From: Kitasatospora indigofera
GTDB taxonomy: Bacteria > Actinomycetota > Actinomycetes > Streptomycetales > Streptomycetaceae
Direction of reading: 5' to 3'
DNA length: 41,957 nucleotides
Assembly (NCBI RefSeq): GCF_014655955.1
Contig: NZ_BNBO01000020.1
Location: 96,373-138,329 of the forward strand
The translations under genes and the position numbers were made by a program. The notes beneath the pieces were generated by a model that was given only the letters and a program-made list of their open reading frames with translations, was not told the origin of the DNA and did no database searches. How positions within the stretch are numbered: the first letter of the stretch is position 1; each line of letters starts with the position of its first letter. Below, one piece after another: positions 32,694 to 40,843 of the stretch.

Positions 32694-34229
32694 TCACGCG
32701 GGTGCGGCAAGCAGGTCGCGGAGGGCTCGCTTGAGCGGCTTTCCGCCTTCGTTGCGCGGCAGTTCGGCCAGGGTGGCGATCCGGGACGGGATCTCGTGCG
32801 CGGCCAGTCGTCCGGCCAGGAAGGCGCGCAGTTCGGCGGCGTCGAAGGGCACGTCGGCGGCGGGAACGACGGCCGCGGCGACGCTCATCCCGAGCACGGG
32901 GTGCGGGAGGCCGACCACGGCCACCTCCGCGACGGCGGGGTGCTCCAGCGCTGCGGCCTCCACCTGGAGCGTGGAGACCTTGTGGGCACCGGACTTGATG
33001 ACGTCCGACTCGCGGTCGACGAGGTGCAGGTAGCCGTCCTCGTCCAGGAAGCCGATGTCGCCCATCCGGACCCAGCCGGTACGGAAGACCTGGGCGCCGG
33101 CCTCGGCGTCCCGGTAGTAGGAGCGCTGGGAGCCGGGTGATCGCAGGTGGACGTCGCCGCTCGTGCCGGCCGGCACCGGGCGCCCGTCGGGGCCGGCCAC
33201 CAGCACGGCGCCCTGGGCCACCCGGCCGAGGGCGGTCGGGCGGGCCGGGTCGAAGATCATCGCGGTCTGGGCCGGGGCCGCCTCGGTGGAGGTGTAGTAG
33301 TTGACCACGGTCGCGTTGGGGAAGGCCCCGGTGAGTCCGGTGGCGACCTTGGGGGGCAGTGCGGCGGCGGTGGAGCCGAGCAGCCGCACGGAGGAGAGGT
33401 CGAAGCGGGTGTGCACCTTGGCGTGCAGCAGTTCGGCGGCCATCGCGGGGACCACGAACACGCTCCCCACGGACCGCTGTTCGATCAGCCGGGCGAACCG
33501 GCCGGGGGTGAAGTGGGTGGCGACCAGGGCGCCGGCGTGCGCGTCCAGGGCGTTGACCAGCATGGTCTGCCCCGCGTTGGTGCCGACCGCGAAGGAGTGC
33601 AGGAACTGCTCGGAGTGGGCCAGCGGCCGGTGCCGGGCGGTGGGGCGGGTGCCGTACGTGAGGTTGCCGTGGGTGGCGGCAACGCCCTTGGGGCGCCCGG
33701 TGGTTCCCGAGGTGTAGAGCACCTGGGCGAGGTCGGCGGCGGTGACCGGGGGCAGCTCCGGCGGGTGCGCGGGGGCCTCGGCCTCCAGCTCGTCGAGCCG
33801 GCCGGTCCACCAGGTGCCCTCGGGCCGGTCCACCCCCGGCGCCGTGATCAGGCCGGCCGCGCCGCAGTGGTCGAGCAGATGGCGCACCGCCTCGGCCGGC
33901 TGACGGCCGGAGACCGGCACGGCGACCGCGCCGGCCCTGGTCACCGCGCAGTAGCAGAGCGCGTACTCGGGCCAGTCGCGCAGCCCGAAGAGCAGGCCGA
34001 CCCGGTCCCCGGGGCCGATCCCCCGCCCGGCCAGGGCGTGCGCGACGGCGGTCGAGCGCCGGTGCCAGTCGGCGAAGGTCAGCGACCGGCCGTCGTCGGT
34101 GGCTATCGCCACCCGGTCGGGCTGGGCCTGCGACCTGGCCTCCAGCAACCCGTGCACCGTCCCGGCGGACGTGCCCGTGAGGGGGTTCCCGGGATCGCCG
34201 GATCTGGTTCTGTGCATGGAACGTGCCAC
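32694..34229 (-). CDS. AMP-forming acyl/aryl ligase (ANL superfamily)
   Basis: A 511-aa adenylate-forming enzyme. Core motifs are A3 (VLYTSGTTGRPKGV, residues 170-183), A5 (VVNYYTSTEAAP), A7/A8 (MGDIGFLDEDGYLHLVDRESDVIKSGAHKV) and A10 with the catalytic Lys497 in RNEGGKPLKRAL. The substrate pocket region AVGTNAGQTMLVNALDAHAG and STAAALPPKVAT does not show the Asp235-type amino-acid code clearly, so a carboxylic acid substrate loaded on the nearby carrier or CoA is more likely. The start is unsure: GTG 34229 lies 2 nt from GGGGAG, and ATG 34217 lies 14 nt from it. It is driven by the 51-bp promoter block at 34274-34324 and followed by the carrier gene. Confidence 0.88.
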   Translation of the reverse strand: MARSMHRTRSGDPGNPLTGTSAGTVHGLLEARSQAQPDRVAIATDDGRSLTFADWHRRSTAVAHALAGRGIGPGDRVGLLFGLRDWPEYALCYCAVTRAGAVAVPVSGRQPAEAVRHLLDHCGAAGLITAPGVDRPEGTWWTGRLDELEAEAPAHPPELPPVTAADLAQVLYTSGTTGRPKGVAATHGNLTYGTRPTARHRPLAHSEQFLHSFAVGTNAGQTMLVNALDAHAGALVATHFTPGRFARLIEQRSVGSVFVVPAMAAELLHAKVHTRFDLSSVRLLGSTAAALPPKVATGLTGAFPNATVVNYYTSTEAAPAQTAMIFDPARPTALGRVAQGAVLVAGPDGRPVPAGTSGDVHLRSPGSQRSYYRDAEAGAQVFRTGWVRMGDIGFLDEDGYLHLVDRESDVIKSGAHKVSTLQVEAAALEHPAVAEVAVVGLPHPVLGMSVAAAVVPAADVPFDAAELRAFLAGRLAAHEIPSRIATLAELPRNEGGKPLKRALRDLLAAPA

Positions 34230-34273
34230 TCTCCCCGTGGTCTGCGGGTCGGCCCCGGCCCCTCAGACAAGGA

Positions 34274-34324
34274 GCACTGGTCCAGACCTGCAGAGAGATT
34301 GGCATAGACCATCTGAGGGGTCAA
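34274..34324 (-). promoter_or_regulatory. Chitinase-type promoter block of the ligase-carrier unit
   Basis: The minus strand carries -35 TTGACC (34319-34324), 17-bp spacer and -10-like CAATCT (34296-34301). The spacer contains TGGTCTATGCCAA (34299-34311), and downstream lies AGGTCTGGACCA (34278-34289), close to the dre core. The whole 51-bp block is almost repeated at 37903-37953. It overlaps no gene and starts 18 nt past the condensation gene stop. Confidence 0.65.
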
Positions 34325-34341
34325 GGATCAGAGGACGCCAA

Positions 34342-35742
34342 CTACCGTGGATCCTCAGGTCCGTGGACACCGAACCCCGCGAGCGACACCTCACCGTCGT
34401 GGGCGGCGACCAGCAGACGCTCCGTCTCGCGCAGGAACCGCGCCATCGCCGGCAGCGGGAGGCAGCCGGTGTCGGCGGTCAGCCGGATCGACAAGGCCCC
34501 CGGCGCGTCGTCGAAATGCAGGCAGAACCGGCAGCTCAGCTGCTCCAGCGGGGACAGCTCCAGCAGCCGCGTCCCGTCCAGCAGCGCCGCCGGGTGGACA
34601 CCGGCGGGCCCGCGCCCCACCGCCGCCCCCTGCCCGGCGCCCCGCAGGTCGTTGACACAGCAGTAGGGGTGCACCGGCTCGCCCCGGCGGGCGCTCTCGG
34701 CGGCCACCACCCGGTCCCGGTCGCGCTCGTCGTAGTGGCCGAACCGGTAACCCGCCATCGCCGCCCGCCCGGTGGCCCGGACCGCCTCCTCGAAGCCCGT
34801 GACGCCCTCGAACGGCAGCACCACCAGCGCCTCCAAGGACAGGGTGGAGACGATCTCCCTGGTCCGCGGCGCGACCCGGTTGCCGGAGATCGCCAGCATC
34901 GCGACGGTGTCGTGCCCGGTCCGGCCCCGCAGCACCGCGCCGGCCGCGGCCAGCAGCACGGTCGAGGTGCTGACGGCCAGCCGCCCGGCCACCGCCGGGA
35001 CGGCCACCGCGAGCGCGGGTGAGATCAACTCAAGCCGCTGGTAGCGTGGTTCGGCGGGCACGTACTCCCCCGCGGGGAACATCGACACCGGGATCAGCCG
35101 GTACGCACGCTCCCAGTGGGCGGCCGCCGCCTCGGCGAACCGCCGCCCCTCGGCGGACTCCTGGTGCAGCGCCAGCTCGGACGGGCGGGGGGCCGGCGGC
35201 AGATCCGCCGTCCGGCCGGCCAGCGCGGCCCGGATGTCCCGCAGCAGGTAGCCGGTGCCCTCGTAGTCGGCCGCCAGGTGGCAGAACGCCATCACCAGTT
35301 CGGCCGGCACCCCGCCCTTGGTGAGCACCGCGATCCGGACCGGCCACTCCCGCTCGTAGTCGAAGCCCCGGGCCGCGAAGCGCTCGGCCACCCGGGCGCC
35401 CGCCTCCCGGTCACCGGCCGCCACCTCCAGCACCTCGACCTCCAGCACCCCGGCCGCGGCGGCCGACTGGAGCGGTTCCCCGTCGGTTCCGGTCAGCCTG
35501 GTCCGCAGCGACTCGTGCCGCTCCAGGACGAACCGGATCGCCGCCAGCACCTGCGGCAGGTCGTACCGGCGCGGCAGCATCAGCGTCCGGCAGAAGTTGA
35601 AGTACCAGTCCCCCGGCCTGGTCCGGCCGATCGCGGACCAGATCGCCCGCTGGCCCCAGGTCAGCGGAGCGGTGCCGGACGACTGCCCGTCGAACTCCAC
35701 CTTCTCCAGGCGGACCTGCTCCCCGGCCGCGAGTTCCGTCAT
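34342..35742 (-). CDS. Stand-alone NRPS-type condensation domain protein
   Basis: A 466-aa protein, the length of a single condensation domain. Motifs are C1-like LTWGQRAIW (27-35), C2-like RHESLRTRL (75-83), and C3 in the form AFCHLAADYEGTGYL. The HHxxxDG motif here is C154-H155-L-A-A-D159-Y160, so the catalytic second His and the structural Asp remain while the first His and the Gly are replaced. C5-like parts are STVLLAAAGAVLRGRTG and AISGNRVAPRTREIVSTL. It should form an amide or ester bond between a carrier-bound acyl group and an acceptor. It sits between the formamidase-like gene and the ligase-carrier unit, all on the same strand. The upstream 167 nt from the previous stop hold no clear promoter, so it is probably transcribed with the gene at 37826. 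Confidence 0.82.
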   Translation of the reverse strand: MTELAAGEQVRLEKVEFDGQSSGTAPLTWGQRAIWSAIGRTRPGDWYFNFCRTLMLPRRYDLPQVLAAIRFVLERHESLRTRLTGTDGEPLQSAAAAGVLEVEVLEVAAGDREAGARVAERFAARGFDYEREWPVRIAVLTKGGVPAELVMAFCHLAADYEGTGYLLRDIRAALAGRTADLPPAPRPSELALHQESAEGRRFAEAAAAHWERAYRLIPVSMFPAGEYVPAEPRYQRLELISPALAVAVPAVAGRLAVSTSTVLLAAAGAVLRGRTGHDTVAMLAISGNRVAPRTREIVSTLSLEALVVLPFEGVTGFEEAVRATGRAAMAGYRFGHYDERDRDRVVAAESARRGEPVHPYCCVNDLRGAGQGAAVGRGPAGVHPAALLDGTRLLELSPLEQLSCRFCLHFDDAPGALSIRLTADTGCLPLPAMARFLRETERLLVAAHDGEVSLAGFGVHGPEDPR

Positions 35743-35909
35743 GCTCCTGAGCTCCTCATGTGTGCGCGTGTCCGTCCCACCGGGCCCACCCCGGCGGGGC
35801 CGGCCCGTGCCCCGGGCCCGGCCGTGACCGGCCGCTGCCCCCTGCGTGACTCCTGTCCGGCCCGTGCCCGGCCCGTGCCCGGCCTCCGGGCCCGGGTGCC
35901 GCCGGCGCC

Positions 35910-37826
35910 TCAGGCCCGGCTACGGTCGAGGGCGCCGGCCACCACGGCCGGGCGGGCCGCACCGGGCGCCGGCCCCGCCCCCTGGGCCGGGAGCACGCCA
36001 CGGGTGCGCAGAACCCCGTCGACGCCGAGGCCGACCAGCCGGCCCGCCTGCCCGGCCAGCAGCACGCTGCCGCCGGCCGGGCCGAGTTCCTGCCACTCCT
36101 GCGCCGGCCCCGGCCGCCGGTGCAGCAGCACGTCCTCGGCCGTCACCGCGTAGAGCCGCCCGTTGACGGCGGTCAGGGCGACCAGCCGGGACGGCGGGGC
36201 GAGGCGGGTCCACTCCCGTGCCGTGGAGCCCGCCGGCAGTCCCTGCGGGGCGGACCAGAGCGCGCCGCTCCCGTCCAGCGCGTACAGCAGGCCGTCGCAG
36301 ACGGCGAGCGCCCTGGTGCCCGCCGGGCAGCGGCCGGCCGGCGTCCAGCCGGCGGCCTCCGGGCGGGCCGGGCGCAGCAGCAGCCGGCCGGCGCCGTCGG
36401 CCGCGTACAGGTGCAGCGGACCGCCCGTGACGGCCTCGCGGGGGGCGGCCAGCGCCACGATGCCGGGGGCCGGTCCGAGCGGGCGCAGCGGGAGGTTCTG
36501 CGGCCCGGACGGGCGGACGCCGAGGGTGCCGTCCGGCTGCGCGGCGAAGAGCCAGGCCCCGGCGCCGGCCAGCGCGGTGGCCCCGTGGGCGGCGCCGATC
36601 GCGGTCCACCGGTCCGTCCGGGGCGGGGCGGCGAGCCGGGTGAGCACGTTGCGGGTGATCCGGTGGACCACCGGATCGTCCAGCGCCGCGCCCCAGTTGA
36701 CCGTGCCGGCGTTGAAGACCGTGCCGGCCCCGGAGTCGAAGACGCCCATCACGGCCCAGCCGCCCTGTCCGTAGGCGTCCCAGTGCCGCAGGTCGGCGGT
36801 GGCCAGCACGGTGAAGGAGGCGGGGGTGCCGTCCCGGCCGGTGGCGGCCGGGACGCCGTCGGTGAAGTCCAGTTCGGCGGCGTCGGTCTCGTAGCCGAGG
36901 CCGCCGCGGGCGAAGGTGTCGCCGTCGGCCAGGCCGGTGCCCTCGAAGACCCAGTGCCCGGCGAAGGCGGTGGTGTACGCCTCGCGGTACATCTGCGGCA
37001 TGCCGGGGCCCCAACAGCCCGCGCCCTGGCGGAAGCTGAGCCCGGTCAGGCTGTTCTCCGGGCGGTTCACCGGGTGGCTGGACCATTCGACGGTGGCCCG
37101 CTCCGGTGCCACCGCCGCCATCGGGTCGGCGACGGCGTCGCGGTAGCAGACCATGGTGCGGCCGCCGTCCTCCAGCCGCATCTGCCACCAGGCGGTGTTG
37201 GCGCCGAAGACGGCCAGGTTGCCGCCGGCCGCGACGAAGCCCTCGACCCGGTCGCGCATCTCCCAGGTCCAGTACTCGTCGTGCCCGTTGACCACCAGCA
37301 GCTGGTACGGCAGCAGGGCCTGCGGGTCGAGGTGGAGGTCGAGGTTGGAGCAGTACTCGACGTCGGGGCCGTGCCGGCGCAGCCAGCGCATCAGCCCGGC
37401 CTCCCAGCGCTCGGGGGGCGGGCCGCCGCCGGGGCGGTCGAAGCCGGCCCGGGCCGCCCGGTCCGGGTCCTCGGTCCAGTAGAGCCCCTCGCCCGGGACG
37501 CCGGCGCGGTTGTAGGCCTGCCAGGTGGCGAAGGGCACGGACAGCAGGATCCGGGAGCGCACCCCGGGCTCGGCCGGGCGGACCACGAACCAGACCTCGC
37601 TCTCCTCCCCGGCACCCGGGGTGAAGACCGCCCGGTAGAGCGAGCTGCGCCAGTGCGGCGGGACGGCCAGGTCCCAGGGCCCGGCGCTCACCTCGGCGCG
37701 GTGCACCGGGCGTCCGTCCACGGCGTCCTCGACCACGACCAGGCCGGGGCCTGGTCCGGCGACCGTGAACCGCAGGGTGCCGCCCTGCTTGCAGGAGGTC
37801 GCCGCCGCATGCGCCACCAGGGCCAC
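35910..37826 (-). CDS. N,N-dimethylformamidase-beta-like protein with C-terminal repeat domain
   Basis: A 638-aa protein. Residues 1-90 form a beta-rich domain (LRFTVAGPGPGLVVVEDAVDG ... WRSSLYRAVF). Residues 90-430 resemble the large subunit of N,N-dimethylformamidase: ILLSVPFATWQAYNRAGVPGEGLYW, VVNGHDEYWTWEMRDRVEGFVAAGGNLAVFGANTAWWQMR (180-216), and DDPVVHRITRNVLTRL. The known enzyme holds iron with two Tyr and a carboxylate; Tyr105 and Tyr185 here are candidates. Residues 440-638 are repeats resembling tachylectin/kelch blades (GPLHLYAADGAGRLLLRP, GLLYALDGSGALWSAP, GRLYAVTAEDVLLHRR). There is no signal peptide. The start at GTG 37826 is set by GGAAGGAAGG just upstream. The promoter block at 37903-37953 precedes it. 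The substrate is unknown. Confidence 0.82.
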   Translation of the reverse strand: MALVAHAAATSCKQGGTLRFTVAGPGPGLVVVEDAVDGRPVHRAEVSAGPWDLAVPPHWRSSLYRAVFTPGAGEESEVWFVVRPAEPGVRSRILLSVPFATWQAYNRAGVPGEGLYWTEDPDRAARAGFDRPGGGPPPERWEAGLMRWLRRHGPDVEYCSNLDLHLDPQALLPYQLLVVNGHDEYWTWEMRDRVEGFVAAGGNLAVFGANTAWWQMRLEDGGRTMVCYRDAVADPMAAVAPERATVEWSSHPVNRPENSLTGLSFRQGAGCWGPGMPQMYREAYTTAFAGHWVFEGTGLADGDTFARGGLGYETDAAELDFTDGVPAATGRDGTPASFTVLATADLRHWDAYGQGGWAVMGVFDSGAGTVFNAGTVNWGAALDDPVVHRITRNVLTRLAAPPRTDRWTAIGAAHGATALAGAGAWLFAAQPDGTLGVRPSGPQNLPLRPLGPAPGIVALAAPREAVTGGPLHLYAADGAGRLLLRPARPEAAGWTPAGRCPAGTRALAVCDGLLYALDGSGALWSAPQGLPAGSTAREWTRLAPPSRLVALTAVNGRLYAVTAEDVLLHRRPGPAQEWQELGPAGGSVLLAGQAGRLVGLGVDGVLRTRGVLPAQGAGPAPGAARPAVVAGALDRSRA

Positions 37827-37902
37827 GTCACGCCTTCCTTCCCCGTGCTGCGAGCTGTGCTGACGGAACGTCAGACTGTGTCGTGCCGGCTCCGGATCGC
37901 CC

Positions 37903-37953
37903 GCAGAGGTCCGGACCTGGAGGGAGATTGGCATAGACCAGTGGTCGCGTCAA
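37903..37953 (-). promoter_or_regulatory. Chitinase-type promoter block of the formamidase-like/condensation unit
   Basis: The minus strand carries TTGACG (37948-37953), TGGTCTATGCCAA (37928-37940), -10-like CAATCT and AGGTCCGGACCT (37907-37918). It aligns without gaps to 34274-34324, with a fully identical 17-nt core TGGTCTATGCCAATCTC. This strongly suggests that both units respond to the same regulator. Confidence 0.68.
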
Positions 37954-38043
37954 GGCTCCTCCCGGCCGGCGGGACGCCCACCGCAGGGTCCGGTTGCGCC
38001 CTGTGCAAGGCTGTGAGCAGTGGATTCGGGGCAGGGAGCAGCG

Positions 38044-38841
38044 GTGCGCGGTACGAGACGGGCAGGTGTGGCGGGAGTGCGGACCGCGCCGCACGGCGGG
38101 GCCGGAGGACCGGCCGGGGCGAGCGCCTCGCCGCACCCGCGCGGGCTGCTGGACCTGCGCGGACACCCGGGCGCGACGCCCGTCCTGCGCTACCCGGCGG
38201 ACGCCGTGGTGGTGATCTCGGGCCTGCCCGGCAGCGGCAAGAGCACTCTGCTGCGGCGTTGGTCGGCCTGCGCGCCGGTGATCGACCCGCGCGACGTCCA
38301 CCTCGCCTGCGAGGCCGTGATGCCGGCCCGGCTCCCCTACGCGGTCTACCGCCCCTGGGCGCGGCTGCTGCACTTCCGCCGGCTGTGCGCGGCCCTGGCC
38401 CGCGGCGGCCCGCTCCTGGTGCACGACTGCGGCAGCCGGCCGTGGCTGCGGCGCTGGCTGGCCGCCGGCGCGGCCCGGCGCGGCCGGGAGCTGCACCTGG
38501 TCCTGCTGGACCTCAGCCCCGCCGACGCCCTCGCGGGGCAGCGGGAGCGCGGCCGGTGGGCCTCCCGCCGGGTGTTCGCCCGCCACTGCCGGGGCCTGGA
38601 GCGGCTCCTGCGGGACCTGCCGCCCCCGGCCGCCGGCGGGCCGGGCGGCGACCTTGGCGGACCGACGGCCGACGGCGGGAGTACGCCCGCGAGGACCGCG
38701 CTGCCTGCCGCCCTGGCGGAGACAAGCTCGGTGCTCCTGCTCGACCGGTCCTCCCGGGAGCACGCCACGGCGGCCTTCGGGCCGGCGGAGGCCGCTGCGG
38801 CCGGGGACGCGGCGGCGGCCCAGGGGCCACCCCGGGGCTGA
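38044..38841 (+). CDS. P-loop kinase-like ATP-binding protein (AAA_33 type)
   Basis: A 265-aa protein. After a disordered basic N-terminus, PADAVVVISGLPGSGKSTLLRRW holds the Walker A (GLPGSGKS, residues 60-67). Next come VIDPRDVHLACEAVMPARLPYAVYRPWARLLHFRRLCAALARGGPLLVHDCGSRPWLRRWL (the strand with Asp probably acts as Walker B) and LHLVLLDLSPADALAGQRERGRWASRRVFARHCRGLERLL, with Arg residues typical of a nucleotide lid. This matches small-molecule or polynucleotide kinase-like ATPases of the AAA_33/zeta-like group. GTG 38044 is preferred (GGGAG 5-9 nt upstream); GTG 38020 is possible. It is divergent from the formamidase-like gene. The C-terminal 50 residues are low-complexity. Confidence 0.78.
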   Translation: MRGTRRAGVAGVRTAPHGGAGGPAGASASPHPRGLLDLRGHPGATPVLRYPADAVVVISGLPGSGKSTLLRRWSACAPVIDPRDVHLACEAVMPARLPYAVYRPWARLLHFRRLCAALARGGPLLVHDCGSRPWLRRWLAAGAARRGRELHLVLLDLSPADALAGQRERGRWASRRVFARHCRGLERLLRDLPPPAAGGPGGDLGGPTADGGSTPARTALPAALAETSSVLLLDRSSREHATAAFGPAEAAAAGDAAAAQGPPRG

Positions 38842-39385
38842 CCCCGCCGGAGGCCCTCGCCGGGCGCCTTGGCGGGACGCCTTCGCCGGGCGCCTCGGCG
38901 GGGCGACCTCCCCGGCGCCTTCGCCGGACGCCAGCCACGGGTCACCCGCCAGCGGCCGCCTGCCGGTCACCACCGGTACCGGCCACCAGCGACCACCGGT
39001 CCGAGCCGGGCCCACGAAACCGCCCGGACGCACGAACGGCCGGCATCCCGTCCCCACGGTCTGCCGGCCGTCTCGCACGACCGGAGCGCGTCGGCACCGG
39101 AGGCGCCGACGGCCCGTGCGCGCGAAGCCGTCCGGCCGGGTCCCTCGACGGGTTCCACTCCCGGGCGGGCGACCGCCCCCGCCCGGCACGTCCGGGCCGC
39201 CCGCTCCGGGAGGGGCTGCCCGCCCGCCGTCCGGGCGGAACGCTCTATCGCTAGAGCCATTTGCATGGTACGCCCCACCCGCCCCGGGAGACACCCTCCG
39301 CACCAGGTTCCGCGCGCGGTCCGGATCGCCCGCGCCACCGGCCGCCCGAGCCGGATCGTCGCAGTTCAGACGTAAAATCCGAAGC
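38842..39385 (+). other. Intergenic stretch with degenerate repeats and MarR control sites
   Basis: No gene is supported in these 544 nt. The first 90 nt repeat a GGCGCCTTCGCCGGacg-like unit several times (38866-38930). GCTCTA-TCGC-TAGAGC, a perfect inverted repeat, lies at 39242-39257 and CCATTTGCATGG immediately after; both are likely MarR-type operators. TAAAAT (39373-39378) is the -10 of the MarR gene. Confidence 0.5.
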
Positions 39386-39835
39386 ATGAACACCCGTGAC
39401 GTGCCCGCCGAACTCACCCGGCTGGTCTGGACGCTCCACCGCGTCCTGAACCAGGCGGGCCGGCCGCCCGCCGGTGAACAGGTCCGCCCACCGGCGCAGG
39501 TGGAGCTGCTGCAGCTGGTCCGGGACGAGCCCGGCATCAGCGTCCGGGACGCGGCCGAGGCACTGCACATGCAGCCGCACAACGTCAGCACCCTGGTGAC
39601 CCTCCTGGTGCGGGACGGGCTGCTCGACCGCACGCCGCACCCCGACGACCGCCGGACGGCTCAGCTCCGGCCGACCCGCGCGATGCTCGGCGCCGGCCGG
39701 CAGATCGACTCGAACCTGCACCTCGGGGTCGCCAACGCGCTGGCCGACCTGCCGGCCGAGTCCCTGGACCGGATCTCGGCCGCCCTGCCGGACCTCTGGC
39801 AGCTGGCCGAGCAGCTCACCCCGCCCCGCCCCTGA
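39386..39835 (+). CDS. MarR-family transcriptional regulator
   Basis: A 149-aa MarR-type winged-helix protein: ELTRLVWTLHRVLNQAG, VELLQLVRDEPGISVRDAAEALHMQPHNVSTLVTLLVRDGLLDRTPHPDDRRTAQLRPT (recognition helix and beta-wing with the DDRR turn), and a C-terminal dimerisation helix (LPAESLDRISAALPDLWQLAEQL). There is no Shine-Dalgarno; TAAAAT ends 7 nt before the ATG, so the mRNA is probably leaderless. A perfect inverted repeat 130 nt upstream may be its operator. The target gene is not obvious, as the neighbours are convergent or distant. Confidence 0.9.
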   Translation: MNTRDVPAELTRLVWTLHRVLNQAGRPPAGEQVRPPAQVELLQLVRDEPGISVRDAAEALHMQPHNVSTLVTLLVRDGLLDRTPHPDDRRTAQLRPTRAMLGAGRQIDSNLHLGVANALADLPAESLDRISAALPDLWQLAEQLTPPRP

Positions 39836-39917
39836 GCCCCGGCCGGCCGGGCACCCGGGAGCGGGCCGTGGAGCCGGGAACGGGCGGTGGAGCCGCGCCC
39901 GTCGGAGGAACCCGGCG

Positions 39918-40427
39918 TCACAGGTCCCAGTAGCTGGACCTGACGGAATGCCGGGCCGGCGCCGGGTTGCGGAGGTGGCCGTAGACCTGGTCCGGCGAGA
40001 CCTGGAAGGTGAGGATCCGTCCGGCGCCCGTCACGGCGGACAGCTGGACCCGGGTGCCGGCGATGACCGCGCCGGGCAGGGCGCCCACCACCGCCGCGCG
40101 GACGGTGAAGCCCTCGTCCAGCGCGATCACGTACGGGGTCAGGCGGTGCTGTCCGCGCTGGGCGGCCGGCAGCAGCCGCTGCACGGTACCGGCGCCGGAG
40201 CCGCGCTCCCTGAGCAGGTCGGCCGACCCGCAGACCGGGCAGAGCAGGCAGGTCGGCGCCGTCGCGGCACGGCACCAGCGGCACCGCAGGTGGATCAACT
40301 CGGCCACCGGGAAGGCCGGTTCGGCGACCGGAAGGTCGGCGAGCGCGATGCTCGCACCCGCCGGGCCGGCCGCGGGAAGGGCGGTGGCGGGAAGGGCGGC
40401 GACGGGGGTGGCGACGGCGAGTTCCAT
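39918..40427 (-). CDS. Zn-ribbon/OB-fold (DUF35-type) acyl-CoA-associated protein
   Basis: A 169-aa protein. The Ala/Pro-rich N-terminus (1-40) is followed by a rubredoxin-like zinc ribbon LRCRWCRAATAPTCLLCPVCGS (Cys49, 52, 63, 66). An OB fold follows (GAGTVQRLLPAAQRGQHRLTPYVIALDEGFTVRAAVVGALPGAVIAGTRVQLSAV). Such proteins partner thiolases, hydratases or acyl-transfer enzymes and bind acyl-CoA. No thiolase is adjacent. The ATG has AAGGAG 5 nt upstream. A promoter about 410 nt upstream (40844-40873) is flanked by TetR-type operators shared with an acyl-CoA dehydrogenase gene, so it probably serves the same fatty-acyl pathway. Confidence 0.85.
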   Translation of the reverse strand: MELAVATPVAALPATALPAAGPAGASIALADLPVAEPAFPVAELIHLRCRWCRAATAPTCLLCPVCGSADLLRERGSGAGTVQRLLPAAQRGQHRLTPYVIALDEGFTVRAAVVGALPGAVIAGTRVQLSAVTGAGRILTFQVSPDQVYGHLRNPAPARHSVRSSYWDL

Positions 40428-40843
40428 GGTGACTCCTTGAGGGGTGAGGAGAACAGGAAGACGGGCTCGGGCGGGCGGTCCGGCGCCGGGCCGGGGCGGC
40501 CCCCGCCCCTGGCTCGCTCCCGGACGCCGTGTCGTCGGGGCCGGCACTTCGCCGGACCTCTCCGGGTACTGCTGTTCGTGCTGTCCGGGTGGCTCGTGGA
40601 GATCCGGCGGGGTGGGGGCTGGTCAGCGGGCGGCGCACCCGCGGTGGCCCCGGCCGTCGCACCGGCCGATCACCCCCGCGCCCCGCCCGCCACGACCTGC
40701 GGCCCCGGCCGGGTCCGGCGTCCTCGCACCCATGCCGTACCTCCCTGGCGCCGACGGAGGGCGTGGCGGACCACCACCGCCTTGGCGGGCCGCCCGGCCG
40801 GCCGCTCGCGCCGAGCCGGCGGCCGAGGGGCCCGCTCCTCCGG

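Noticed and set aside
34103..37934. Two leftward frames that both begin with MPISLQV
   Set aside because: The shared peptide is only a translation of the duplicated promoter block; the true starts lie downstream with ribosome sites.
36120..39254. A rightward open frame of about 1,040 codons
   Set aside because: Composition is Gly/Arg/Pro/Val-rich and it runs antisense to the formamidase-like gene, whose motifs are clear. High GC keeps antisense frames open.
40623..40733. 36-codon gene with a GGGAGG site
   Set aside because: Gly/Arg-rich with no conserved feature; kept only as part of a finding.
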